DNA from: Solanum dulcamara
Taxonomy: Eukaryota; Streptophyta; Magnoliopsida; Solanales; Solanaceae
NCBI RefSeq assembly: GCF_947179165.1
Contig: NC_077237.1
Coordinates: 58,734,023 to 58,798,022, forward strand
Reading direction: 5' to 3'
DNA length: 64,000 nucleotides
In this document: positions 22,416-34,106 of the stretch, piece after piece
Layout: each line of letters begins with the position of its first letter
How positions within the stretch are numbered: the first letter of the stretch is position 1
Translations under genes and position numbers: made by a program
Notes under the pieces: generated by a model
What the model saw: only the letters and a program-made list of their open reading frames with translations
Told to the model about the DNA's origin: nothing
The model's database searches: none

Positions 22416-25249
22416 GGTGTTACATGCTGTATACACTTAATCTTCAGGAAAATGGACCAAAAAAAAGAGAAACCCTAAGAGCTAAGGAGAGAGGGGCGAC
22501 GACTTTGGCCAAAAGAAAAGGTAAGGACCAATTTTGTTTTGTGAATTAATTATTTAAGATATCCTACGCTGATATAACAGTGTTTAATAACGAAAAACTT
22601 CTATTTGGGGAAGCAAAAATGTGACACAAGCAGTCCAATATGTTTCAGCACGTTAAGAGGATTTCCGAGGTGAATTTTAGTATGTTTCGGACAAGGTAAG
22701 GTCTTTCCTTTCAAATTTGCGTTAATAATGTTGTTATGGAGTGTATTACACGTGTTAAATGAAGTTGGAAGTAGGAAAATTGTATAAGTATGCTGGACGT
22801 TGTAAGAGAACGAAATTGAAGTCGTTCTAGCCTAGTTAAAATTGTTAAGGTTGTATAGTGTTGTTGTGATTTTGGCCTTTTCTTTGGAAATGGTTTTATG
22901 GAGTGTTGCAGGTATGGAATGTGGGCTAAAGTAGGTGTGGGTTCTTCTGTTTGCATCCACCTAACCCTCTGTTCCTCATTGTTAAATATTTTACAAATTA
23001 ACGATTGAAAATCTTGTTTTGGTATCATAGTTTTAAGCGAGTCATTTGGAGTGTGTATTGCGTAATATTGCAGTGGGTTACTTGTATATGAGCTGGTGAT
23101 TATTATTGTTGGTTGCCTTCAGTGGTTGAGGATGTAATTGGAAATTCGGATAGGGAAAGTTATAGGGGAAGAGCTGCCCGATTTCCGCTAACTTTTTGGC
23201 CGATTAATAAACTACTTGAGGAAGGCACCTAGGGAAATGATTCCTATGGATGCTTAGTTATGGTTTGAGAAGCTGGAAAGTTTAAGGTTATTAATGTTAG
23301 TATTACCTTTGTGTTAAATAGGTTCAGAAGGCGATGAAGCAGGAGTGGTTACGATTACTCGATAAAAGGTATGTATGGGGACAATTCCATTCTTAGAACC
23401 CCGAGCATGATTCGTACATTTTTTTCACTTCTTGATATTAGAACTCCTGCAATAGTTGAGTTATTGTCTTGTAAGCCTTATACGTGATGAAAAGTATTAC
23501 ACGTGAGGCCTATCCCTTCCTTCTCTTGAAATGGCTTAAAGTAAGTGAAACGATATGTGATATGAGTTAGGGATAGTTCCATTTATAGATTCTGGATGTG
23601 ATTTATGACTTGTACTCACTTTTGGGTGGTAAGGGTCTTAAAGTAGTTAAACAACAACCCTCGGGCCTTATACATACTGAATAATGATTGGATGTGTAAG
23701 CTCCTATACTTAGAGGCTCTTGGATATACTTTATGATAATATGTTGAGAGACGCTTGATATTCTACCAAGTTTTATGTGCACGTATATGTATTATGATAT
23801 ATATGGATCGGGCCGAACATACCTCAACATATTTTACTATATAAGGATTGTGCCATCGATCTCGGTATGATATGTGGATCAGGCCGTCATTCCTTGGCTA
23901 GTACTTGATATATACATGGATTGGGCTGTACGTTCCATAGTGCTAATAATACACATATGCTCATGACGATAGAATGAGATAGTTGTTACATCGAATCCCC
24001 GAATGGGCCGGGTATAATACGTGATAATAGTATGTATGACCTTATTTTATAAGGTGTAAGTACGGTGAATAGATAACTGTTATACTTGCCCCCTGCATCC
24101 TTGTTGTAACTGTAATTTCTTTATAATACTGTATGCCTACATACTCAGTACATATATCATACTGACCCCTTCTTTTCGGGGGAGAGAGGGGTTGTATTTT
24201 ATGCCCGTAGGTACAGATATAGGTTTTGGGAGTCCGCCAGCTTAGGATTCTGCTAAGCCAATTTGGAACAAGCTTTATTGTATCGGGGCCTAGTTTTTGG
24301 TACTGATCCTTAGTGTGTGTATTACATTTATTTATTTAGGGGTACGGTGGGGGCTCTGTCCCGCCATATATAGTCGTTAACACTCTTAAAGGTCTGTAGA
24401 CAAGTGTGTGGGTTGTGTATGTATGTGTGTTCGATTATGTCCATATGATTTATGTTTTGGGATATTACCTTTACCGTGGTAGCCTTGTCAGCTCGCGTGT
24501 ATGTATATAATAGGATGATCCCATATACTATGATAGCCTCGTCAACTTATATGGTATTCTACCTAAATGATAAGTCATGGTCTCTCTTAAGAAAGGCTTA
24601 CTTATGGGTTATAGGTGTATACGCGAGTGTCCAGCTTGGGCACCCGGTCATGGCCTACTGGGTTGGTTCGTGACAGATTTGGAGCTTGCATGTTCGGCCT
24701 ATATGTAGGCTATCACTTTCCTATCTTTAGATTGAGCCAAAATGTGTGAAATAATGTTGAGATTGATGGAATTTGGGTTGGGTAGCTTATCTGTATATCT
24801 TAGGTGTTAGACATCACGTTTAGACTTTTTATCGGGTTTTTGGATATATAGAAGCATGTGTATCTTGTCATTATTTGTCTGTATTGTTAGGACAGTTGAA
24901 TGAGCATGCTGTTGATATTGTGGAGTATGTTTTCCTTAATATAGGTTGCAAATCTGCTTTAGTTGCCAAGGAGTCACTCCGACGGACTTAGATCCTTGTA
25001 GACTGGTATAGCGGGCTAGTTCCTAGTAGTTGGCCTTAGTTAGGAGATACCCTTGCTCTTAATAAAACCCTCATTCATAACTCAGTATAATCATGACTTT
25101 GAGATGCATCGGCAATACTAAATTTCTTGACCATTTGGCTTTGGCTCCGGTTCAAGTTTAGGCAGTATATTAGTTGGCACATTGGAGAGGAGATTCTCGA
25201 TACTGTTGTTGTCTAGTTGGAAAGGAGAATATTAGGCACCACAGGATAA

Positions 25250-25550
25250 ATTATTTGTGAGCATCCGGGTACCTAGTCCCTGCCTCCACTCTGAATTATC
25301 GGGGAGGATCTGGGTACCCAGCCCCGACCTTTGTCGGCTTGTTAGTATGACGAGCATCTGGATACCTAGTCCTGACCTCGATCATATTGATGTTTTACGA
25401 CAAGAATCAAGGTATCCAGTCCCAGCCTTGACTGCACCGATGTATTATGTCAAGCATTCAGGTACCCAATTCCGGCCTTGGCCATGTTGGACATTTAGGC
25501 GAGCATATGGGTCCCACCCCTTGTTTGTTAACATTTAGGCAAGCATCTGG
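25250..25550 (+). repeat. GGTACCCAG subrepeat cluster in the middle LTR
   Basis: About six degenerate units of roughly 45-60 bases each carry AGCATCNGGGTACCCAG followed by a C-rich phrase such as TCCCGACCTTG and a TATTGATGT or TTATGGCAAG phrase. The equivalents are at 32840-33115 in the right LTR and at 1550-1780 in the left LTR. Confidence 0.75.
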
Positions 25551-26313
25551 GTCCCACCCCTTGACCCCTAAGACACCCCTTATTTGTTAACATTTGGAGA
25601 TTCTACATTTGGAAATGATACAGTGCTTCGGTTCTTGATATCGCAGATTCTTGGTTCCTAGACTTGGTAGTTTTAGTTATTTTGTGTACTCGACAAGATT
25701 ATGGGGGTTTGTCTGCCTTTTTAATTTAACTTGCGCACGAGTGTACCTGCTGGGATTATGGGTGCCCATTTAGGTATAGTTAGCTGTAGTTCTTATGGAC
25801 AGTACTCTTTTCATTTTAGATACTTACCTTTTCTTTTCGGTCAGCATATGATGTCTATAGGGTACCCTATTCTCTTGGTACTCATACTACACTCTACATC
25901 TTCTTTTGAGATATAGGACCGAGCACCAAGTAGCATCGTGGATAGATCAAGCAATTTGTAGTCAGCTTAGAAGACTAGGGTCAGCACTTGATGTTCTGGA
26001 TCATTTCTGTGTCCTTCAGCTTGGATGGCCCATCTTTTGCCTTTTAGGACTAGCCAATTATTGTATATCTATTTTTGGTCCACTTTTAAGACTTGTACAC
26101 ATCTTTTATTTTGTAGCAGCTCTTTAATTGTTTATATCACGTTTTGGTTTACATTCACGTATTCTTTCTGCTTTTCTTCTTATTATTTTCCACTCTCGTA
26201 TTGGTTTCCTCTCTCAAACCCATTACTTGACGTTCCAGGTTTATAGGTTAGCTTACTTACTAGTGGGTTATAGTAGATTCTATCATGACTTGAGGAATCA
26301 GGTCATGACAACT

Positions 26314-26326
26314 TGGTATCAGAGCC
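26314..26326 (+). promoter_or_regulatory. primer-binding site of element B (tRNA-Met)
   Basis: TGGTATCAGAGCC starts four bases after the LTR end at 26310 and is the classic site complementary to the 3' end of plant initiator tRNA-Met, used by many gypsy elements to prime reverse transcription. Confidence 0.92.
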
Positions 26327-26515
26327 CCAGATTCGTTGCTCTCACTTGTACAAATCTAACTTCTAGTAGAGTCTCACAGATGGGTGCAGAGACATCCGTA
26401 GCTTATCTTTAGAAGCCTACAGGATATTATTAGGAATGATCTCTATGTTTCATTTCATGCATTCTTGTGACTTATTGGTTTCCTAAAATCTTATTTGTTT
26501 TGCTCAATCACAGAG

Positions 26516-27900
26516 ATGGCTCATACGCGCGGTAGTACTAGAGATGATGACCCACCAGCATCAGGCAGGCTTAGAGGCCGGCCCCATAGAGTAGAAAGGG
26601 GAGAAGCACCAACTCCCAACCTAGAGATAGAGCCGGAGCTGGTAGAAGAGCATCAGGATGGTCCTATTCCTCCTAAGTCAAAGGGGCCACCACCAGCATC
26701 ACAGCCCCCAGTCGCACCAGTTATGACCCCAGTACTACAGGCAGCAATTGTAAAGCTCTTCATGGGTATTAGAGTTGTACCACATGCCCCAGCCCAGGTA
26801 GCAGGCATACCATCACTATGGGATCTTCCATCCCAGCCAACACCTGAGGGTATGATGTATTTTTGGAGCAGACGATGTTAGGGGTATTTCATAGGCTATC
26901 ACCCCTAATATTTTCTAGAGGCATTGACGAGGATGGAATGGAGTTCTTAATTACTTGTCAGGAGAAGCTCCATTCACTAGGTCTTGTGGAGTCAAGAGGT
27001 GCCGACTTCACTGCTCACTAGTTAAGAGGGGCATCCAAGCAGTGGTGGTGCTCTTATTTATAGTCCAGGTCAGCTGGGTCACCACCATTGACATGGCTAG
27101 TTCTCAAAGGTTTTCTTTGCTCGATATATTGCTAGGAGTGTTAAGGATTGACTCAGGGATCAATTTACTTGATTAGAGCAAGTCCACATGACGATTGGTG
27201 AGTAAAGGGCCATATTTCATCAGTTATCTCGATATGCCCCTATGATTGTACCCACTAAGAAGGAGCGGGTACTATCTTTTATAGTTCGATTGAGACCTTA
27301 CTAGAGGTTGGGGACCGAGCACTTGGTTTTTGTGGGCTGCTCTTTTCTGGATGTTCTGGATAATGCCCGCATAATTGAGATTATTCATCGCTAGGTTAAA
27401 GGGTACAATGATAATAGGCCTAGACATCAAGAAAGCTACAGTGGGTCCCAATCTAAGGGTCACGACAGTTATAATAGGCCCCGCCAATGGTTCTAGTAGG
27501 ATAGATACTTACAGGGTCAGTCCAACTGGCCTGTTCAGGCTGCCCTACTAGTAGTTGAGGGTAGCCAGCCCCGTTCGGGGGTTTCCACTACAGGTAAGAA
27601 CTTGAGGGGATGAGGTTCGCTTTCTTCCTACTGTGAATGAGTTATCACGGGTCGTTCAGCTTTAGGATGCTTTAATTGTGGTTTCTGGAGCACTGGTCTA
27701 GTTAGTGTTCCAACCGAGCTAGACCATTGGTAGTAGCGCTACCTCTATTAGGAGGTATAGATCAGAGTTAGGGCCGCGATGATGGTCAATAAGGTGTTCG
27801 GGGAGGTCTTTCGAAAGACAGGTCAAATGGTAGGGAAGATAGTCATAGGGCAAGTTGACATGGCCTTTTCTATGCTGCTCCGACGACTATAGAGGCTAAG
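26516..27900 (+). pseudogene. gag of element B
   Basis: The ATG at 26516, 190 bases past the primer site, begins MAHTRGSTRDDDPPASG, a basic Arg/Pro-rich N-terminus usual for these gags; a longer frame from 26495 adds only seven unlikely residues. The frame stays open to 26881. Then shifted frames give the capsid blocks QEKLHSLGLVESRGADFT, ASKQWW, SAGSPPLTW and RLRPY. A vestigial zinc knuckle CFNCG is read near 27670 with its His and last Cys lost. Gag would form the particle and bind RNA. At least four frame changes make it non-functional. Confidence 0.88.
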
Positions 27901-28380
27901 GCATTAGATGATGTTATTACAAATACTATCCTTATTTTTTAGCAGATTAATTCAATTTTATTTGATACAGGTTCTATGTTTTCCTATGTGTCTATATATA
28001 TTGATACTCGTCTAGGTATTGCTTATGAGTCACTTAAGGTGTCGTTGCATATTTTGACCCTAATAAAAGATTCTTTAGTATTGGATCAGGTTTGTAGATC
28101 CTGTTTGGTGACTATTTAGGGGTATGAGACTCGGGTATATCATATTTTTCTGGATATACGATGTTATTCTGGGCATAGATTGGCTATCCTCTTATCATGA
28201 AATTATGGATGGTTATACCAAGATAGTTACCTTAGCCATGCCTGACATTCCCTCGGTCCTGTGGCAGGGTACTTATAGTCGCCCATGGACTGGGATCATA
28301 TCCTTTATACAGGCTCGGTAGCTAGTTGCGTACGGGTGCTTGACATACATATCATATGTCTGTGATATTTCTAGCAAGGT
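27900..28380 (+). pseudogene. retropepsin-like protease of element B
   Basis: The region encodes ILFDTGSMFSYVSIYIDTRLG, with the active-site D-T-G-S more canonical than in A (D-I-G-S), then DVILGIDWLSSYHEIMDGYTK and the linker LAMPDIPSVLWQGTYSRP. TAG at 28117-28119 is shared with A. It follows gag directly, as expected for gag-pro-pol order. Confidence 0.88.
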
Positions 28381-29031
28381 CCCTACTGTTCATTCAGTCC
28401 CTGTGGTTAGGGATTTTACTGTTGTCTTCCCTACTGGCCTACCTGGCCTACCATAGAGAGAGATATTAACTTTGTCATAGATTTCTATCCAGGTACTAAG
28501 CTTATTTCTATACCACCTTACCGTATGGCCCCGATAGAGCTCAATGAGCTCAGTGTGCAGCTTGAGGATCTTGTAGGTAAGGGATTTATTAGCCAGAGTG
28601 TTTCCCCGTGGGGTGCACCCATACTGTTTTTTAAGAAGAAGGACTGGACTATGTAGATATGTGCTGATTATGGGTAGCTGAACGAGGTGATGGTAAAAAC
28701 CCATTATTGTATGCCTCGTATGGGTGATCTATTCGACAAACTTTAGGGTGTAGCTGTGTATTCTACTATTGACTTAAGGTTCGGCTACCTCAATTTGCTG
28801 ATTAGAGCAGCCGACAATCCTAAGACTGCTTTTCAGACTCGCTATGGCCCCTACAAGTTCCTTATGATGTCTTTTGGGCTTACTAATGCCCCCACAACTT
28901 TTATAGACCTTAAAACTTGGGTATTCAGGCTTTTTCTTAACTCTTTTATGATTGTATTCATCAATGATATACCGGTATACTCCCGGAGTAGGGAGGAGCA
29001 CTCGCAACCCTTGAGGTTTGTGCTCTAGACT
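28380..29031 (+). pseudogene. reverse transcriptase of element B, catalytic box mutated
   Basis: Blocks in order: [65 protein letters not shown] and [19 protein letters not shown]. The catalytic box reads F-I-N-D instead of F-I-D-D, so an essential metal-binding aspartate is lost as well as the frame. TAG at 29026-29028 is shared with A. The minus-strand frames 28390-28704 and 28774-29046 are shadows. Confidence 0.9.
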
Positions 29032-29480
29032 TTGAGAGATCAACAACTTTATGCTAAATTCTTAAAGTACGGGTTTTGGTTGGAGTTTGTGGTATTTCTG
29101 GGACACGTGGTGTCTAGGAAGGGTATCAAGGTGGATCCAACAAAGATTGAGGTTAATCGTGGTTGGGTTAGGCCTATACCAGTTACAAAGATTTGGAGAT
29201 TCATTGGGTTGGCTCAGTATTATAAGTGCTTTATCAAGGATTTCTCCACTATTGCAGCCCCATTGACCTATTTGAGCAGCCAGAATATTCCCATGGCGAG
29301 ATATATACAGATCACCACAACTTATAATGCATTATGATTCAGAGGGATCTTAATTCTAGACAGCAGCGCAAGATTGATTTACTGGCCGATTATGACATAT
29401 CTATCCTCTACCAACAAGCAAGGAAAATGTAGTAGCGAATGTCTTTAATCAAAAGACGGGGATTATGGGTAGTTTTTGCC
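29032..29480 (+). pseudogene. RT connection with RNase H deletion, element B
   Basis: From 29032 to 29337 the connection phrases FLGHVVSRKGIKVDP and FIGLAQYYKCFIKDFSTIAAPL are read. At about 29290 the sequence then jumps to the distal end of RNase H (the equivalent of about 4965 in A). Relative to A about 270 bp are gone, removing the first catalytic Asp segment. The remainder covers DYDISILY and the tether to integrase. Confidence 0.85.
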
Positions 29481-30982
29481 TACTATTCTATTATGGGGTG
29501 ACCACTAGCCTTAGACATCTAGTATTTGGCTAATAGGATAGTCAGGTTGGGCATCTCAGATTCTAGATCGAGGATGGGGCATTGGTATATCTTTGAGAGA
29601 GAGTTTTGTGAGGTGAGGATACTATAGTTTGATAGTCGCCTTTGTGTCCTTATAGTTGGAGATTTCATTCTATTGATCATTCTCGAGGCCTATGATTCAA
29701 GGTACTCCATTTATTTGGTCACTGAGAAGATGTATCAGGATTTGAGACAACATTACTGGTGGTATGACATGAGCAGAGATATATCTGGGTATGTATTCCA
29801 TTTGAGTTGCCAGTAGGTTAAGATCGAGCAACAGTAGTTTGGTAGAGTTTTTCAGAGATTAACCATTCCTGAGTTGAAATGGGAATGGATTACTATGGAT
29901 ATGTGAGGGATTTCCTCGGACACCCATAGGTAATGATTGTATTTGGGTCACTATTGATTGATTGACCAAGTTAGCATATTTCTCACTAGTACAGTCCAAT
30001 TTTACTGTAGATTATCTAGCTCGAATCTATATTCAGAAGTTGGTCTGTCTGCATGAAGTACTGGTGTCCATTATATCAGATAAGGGATCTTAGTTTACAT
30101 CTAGTTTCTAGAGGGCCTTTAAGAGAGAGTTGGGCACCCGAGTTGATCTTAGAATAATATTTTATCCACAGACCGACGGTCAGTCACAACGTACTATTCA
30201 GGTTTTGGAAAATATGTTGCGAGCTTGTGTATTAGAATTCTAGGGTCATTAGGAGCAGTACTTGCCTTTGGAGGAGTTTATGTACACCAACATCTACCAC
30301 TCTAGTACTTATATGGGCCAATTTGAAGCCTTATATTATAGATGTTGTCTCACTCTAGTTGTTTGGTTTGAGACTTCAGAGCCTGGGTCGTACAATATCG
30401 ATTTACTTTGAGATGCCTTAGCTAGAGTTTGGGTTATTTAGGATAGGCTGAGGACAGCTTAGAGTAGGCACCAGGGTTATGCTAATCACAAGAGTCAAGC
30501 CTTGCGCTTTGAGATTGGATATCGGGTATTCTTGCAGGTGTCTCCCTTGAAAGGCGTGATGATATTCGACAGACGGGTAAGCTTAACCCCAGGTATATCG
30601 GGCCATTTGAGATTCTGAGAGTTGTAGAGGTTTCTTAGAAGTTGTCTTTGCCACCAACATTTTTAGATATGTACTCTATTTCTTATGTGTCTATGCTGTT
30701 CTGGTACATTCTAGATGAGTCTCACGTACTTCAGTGTGATTCTATTGTGTTGGATGATCACCTCACTTTTGTTGAGGAGCCGGTTGTTATTCCAGCTAAA
30801 GATGTTTACCAGCTTCGTTCTAAATCCATCCCTATTGTTAAGGTCTAGTGTCTCCATCATCTAATTAAGGAGGCTACTTGGGAGACCAAGCACGAGATGC
30901 GGGACTAGTTCCCCAGCTTATTTTGCCCTCCCAGTATACCCTTTTTTCTAATTTCGCGGATGAAAGTTCTTTTAGTAGTGGA
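29480..30982 (+). pseudogene. integrase and chromodomain-like tail of element B
   Basis: The zinc-finger region reads YQDLRQHYWWYDMSRDI then FHLSCQ, lacking the first cysteine exactly as in the second integrase of A. Core phrases include SDKGS, ELGTRVDL and QVLENMLRACVLEF, and the C-terminal part has LTFVEEPVVIPAKDVYQLRSKSIP (open 30642-30848). A deletion near 29575 removed about 60 bp before the finger. Shared TAGs lie at 29835-29837 and 30636-30638. The end, a GTGGA-containing stretch near 30978, leads to the LTR start. Confidence 0.88.
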
Positions 30983-33933
30983 TGTTGTAATGAACCTCCA
31001 GATTACTTTCCTAATACTGCATCCGTTTTGTCATTTAGAGCATTCCTATAGTAAACCCAAGACATTTATGACTTGCTGGCGTAGGTAGCACGACCGACTG
31101 GTCGTTCGTTTGTGTTTTAGACTAGTTTCCTTGTTTTAGAGCTTTTATAATTTGAAAAGTTTACTTCGGTCATAACTTACAAAAAAACGACCTCAGAACA
31201 GAATTCTGATGGTTCCATTAGCTACGAAATGACCAAATTTGGCTACGAGCATGGTCAACATGAGTTTTGAGGCAGTCTATACGAGTTTGGGCCATTTGTC
31301 TCTTTTGAATATGAAAGTTAGCCGATGGTTGACTGTGGTCAATATTCTTGAAAAATGCACTCGGACGGAAATTCTGACAACATAATTAGCTCTAGAACAT
31401 AGAGTTTAGTCTAGAAAAACCTTTTGTTCGGTTATTGAGACTTTCAGGTTCATTTTGACCCCATCGATGGATTTCAATATTCGGAGGTGGAACCCACATT
31501 TTATTTTAACAATCTATGATGGGAATTTGGACTGTACTATCAATTCTACAATATAATTTCCAATCAGATTCCATACACGGCTTGTGTTTTTTTTACTCTA
31601 GATGAGTCCGGAGCGTCAGAATTAAGGATTTGGTAATTGCTGATATATGGTGGTGTATCTGGTGCACCCTAACCTTTATTAAAGCAACCAATTTCAGCAT
31701 TTTCATAGGGAATCTACAGATGAGCTTGGAAATGCGAAAAGAAGCTTTGTGTGAGGTAAGAAATCAAATTTAGTTACTGCTCTAGTGATTTTTGGAGTTG
31801 AATTTTGTTGAAATTGTGGAAGTTATAACTTGATCAATTTAAACTCGATTTGAGTGACTTTTGAGGCTAGATTTTGGGGCTTTTCGCAAGGATCATCATA
31901 GTGTAATTTTTTTGGGTTGAAAGGGTCTTGGTTTTTCGAAATTAGATGATCAAGAAATTCCCATTTTTGACCTTTTATTCAAAATTTGTGAATTATGGTT
32001 ACATGCTCATCCCGCATAGTTTCCCACCCTGAATTCTATTATATTGTTCATTTGTGATCGCAGAGTGACGTTTAGAACCTATTTGTGGGGTAAAATTCAA
32101 AATTTCAATTGTGGGTCCCATATTTCCCGATTTAGATACTAAAATTAGTCCATCTTTGAAAACAATGAAATTAGTGTCTAATCGACTGTAACGACGTTGT
32201 GATTCTATTTTTTGCAGTGAGACAGTATTCCGAGGCCGTTCGAAAGGAAAAAGACCCGGCATAGTGATTTGAAGCTCGTGTGTTCGGCCTACAGGTAGGC
32301 TACGATTTTCCTTTTTTAAAATTAAGCTAGAATGTGTGAACTCCTGTTAATATTGATGGAATTTGCGTTGGGTAGCTTATTTGTATATTTTAGGTGTTAG
32401 ACATCATGTTTAGACTTTTTATCGGTGTTTTTGGGTATTTAGAAGCATGTGTGTCTTGTCGTTATTCATCGGTATTGTTAGGAGAGTTGATTCAGCATGT
32501 TATTGATATTTTGTAGTAAGTTGGCCTTAATGTAGGTTATAAACCTGCTTTAGTTGTTCCAGTATTACTCCGACAGACTTAGATCCATGTAGAATGTTGT
32601 AGTGGGATAGTGTCTGGTAGTAAGGCTTAGCTAGGAGATACCTTGATCTTAATAACACTCTCGTCCATAACTTGGTATAATCATGACTTCGAGATGCGTC
32701 GGCAATACTAGATTTAATGACTATTTAGAATTGACTCTGGTTTAAGTTTTGGCCGCATATCAGTAGGCATATTGGGGAGGAGATTCTTGATACTTTTGTT
32801 GTCTAGTTGGAAAGGAGAATATTCGGTACCATCGGATAAATTAACTGTGAGTATCCAAGTAACTAGTTCTGGACTTCGTTCTGAATTATAGAGGATAATC
32901 CGGGTACCCAGCCCTGACCTCTGTTGGCTTGCTAGTATGATGAGCATCCGGTTACCCAGTCCTAACCTTGATCATATTGATGTGTATGGCAAGCATCAAG
33001 GTACCCATTCCCGACCTCGACCACACCGATGTATTATGGCAAGCATCTAGGTACCCAATACCGGCCTTGGCCATGTTGGACATTTGGGCGAGCATCTTGG
33101 TCCCAATCCTGGCCTCAATCCCTAAGACACCCCTTATTCGTTAACATTTGGAGATTCTGGGTTTGGAAATGATATAGTTCTTCAGTTCCTGACATCGCAG
33201 ATTCTTGGTTCCTAGCCTTGGTAGTTTTAGCTATTTTGTGTACTCGGCGGACTTATGGGGATTCATCCATGTTTTTATTTAACTTGATCATGAGTATCCC
33301 TACTGGGCTTATGAGGTCCCAGTTAGGTATAGTTAGTTGTAGTTCTCATAGAAAGTACTCTTTTTAACTTTAGATGCTCCTATTTAGGCTTAATCCTCTT
33401 TTTCATATTATTTTTACCTTTTCTGCTCAATCAACCTATATTGTCTACTGGGTACTTGTTGTCTTAGTATTTATACTACACTCTGCATCTACTTTTGTGA
33501 TGCAAGACTGAGCACTAGCTACCATCGTGGATAGATCGAGCCTGTTGCAGTCAGGTTCAAAGACTAGGGTGAGCACATGCCTTTTTTGGATCATTTCTGT
33601 CTCCTTCAGTATGGATAGCCCGTCTTTTGCCTTTTGACACTAGCCAGTTGTTGTATATATATTTCCAGTCCACTTTTGGGATTTGTACTTGTCTTTTATT
33701 TTGTAACAACTCTGTACTTGTAACTTCTAAGTTCTAGGAAGGATCTTTAGTTATTTATATCATATTTTGGTATACTTCCGCTTATTGTTTCTGCTTTTCT
33801 TTTTATTATTTACCACTTTGGTATTGGTTTCCGCCCTCAAACCAATTACTTGATGTTTCTCGTTTACGGATTGGATTACTTACTGGTGGGTTATAGTAGG
33901 TGCCATCATGACCTGAGGAATCAGATCATGACA
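30983..33933 (+). repeat. right (3') LTR of element B
   Basis: About 2.95 kb, starting TGTTGTAATG (or TGTAATG at 30986) and ending ATCATGACA at 33933. It matches the middle LTR throughout and is the only copy in the window not interrupted. GGTACCCAG subrepeats are at 32840-33115. A short internal deletion near 31700 distinguishes it. The TSD cannot be tested because the left end of the array is outside the window. Confidence 0.9.
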
Positions 33934-34106
33934 CAACATGATCATAATAATATCTTAAAATGCATGGAACATGAAATTTTTGACTTGACATAAAATCATG
34001 CCTTTAAAATCAACTTTTTCATGAGCATGCATGCATATAAATGACATAGGGGGAACTGAGTACGTAAGAGTTCAACTAGCTTGACAAAGAACAACTTACT
34101 ACTTTA
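33934..34106 (-). other. short unassigned stretch between B and the pol end of G
   Basis: The 170 bases read on the minus strand as AT-rich DNA with the phrase CTTACGTACTCAGTTCCCC, resembling LTR interior rather than coding. No polypurine tract is visible, so the 3' LTR junction of G appears deleted where array A-B begins. I see no gene here. Confidence 0.4.

Larger units (their letters stand above)
21858..24675 (+). mobile_element. solo LTR D in the middle LTR
   Basis: The 2,818-bp insert begins TGTTATACATG, ends GGGTTGGTTCGTGACA and is flanked by perfect gattt duplications at 21853-21857 and 24676-24680. The uninterrupted target sequence is seen at about 1049-1056 and 32263-32270. No internal retroelement sequence is present, so it is a solo LTR. 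Landmarks match solo LTR E: palindromes and TATA in U3, splice-donor-like steps at about 22520, 22695 and 23369, and a short version of the 40-bp repeats near 23800-23960. Its G-boxes are decayed to CACATG and CATGTG. Confidence 0.93.
20475..26310 (+). repeat. shared middle LTR: 3' LTR of A and 5' LTR of B, split by D
   Basis: Once the 2.8-kb insert D and one TSD copy are removed it is about 3.0 kb and matches the right LTR (about 30983-33933) end to end. The start is TGTTGTAATG at 20475 or TGTAATG at 20478; the end is CATGACA at 26310. It follows the pol end of A and precedes the primer site and gag of B, so one LTR serves two internal regions. GGTACCCAG-type subrepeats lie at 25250-25550. 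Confidence 0.9.

Noticed and set aside
26314..26326. tRNA-like sequence TGGTATCAGAGCC
   Set aside because: Only the 3'-end complement is present, immediately after an LTR. It is a primer-binding site, not a tRNA gene.
28390..29046. Minus-strand frames of 90-104 residues opposite the RT of B
   Set aside because: They are shadows of the plus-strand reverse transcriptase, which matches known motifs block by block.
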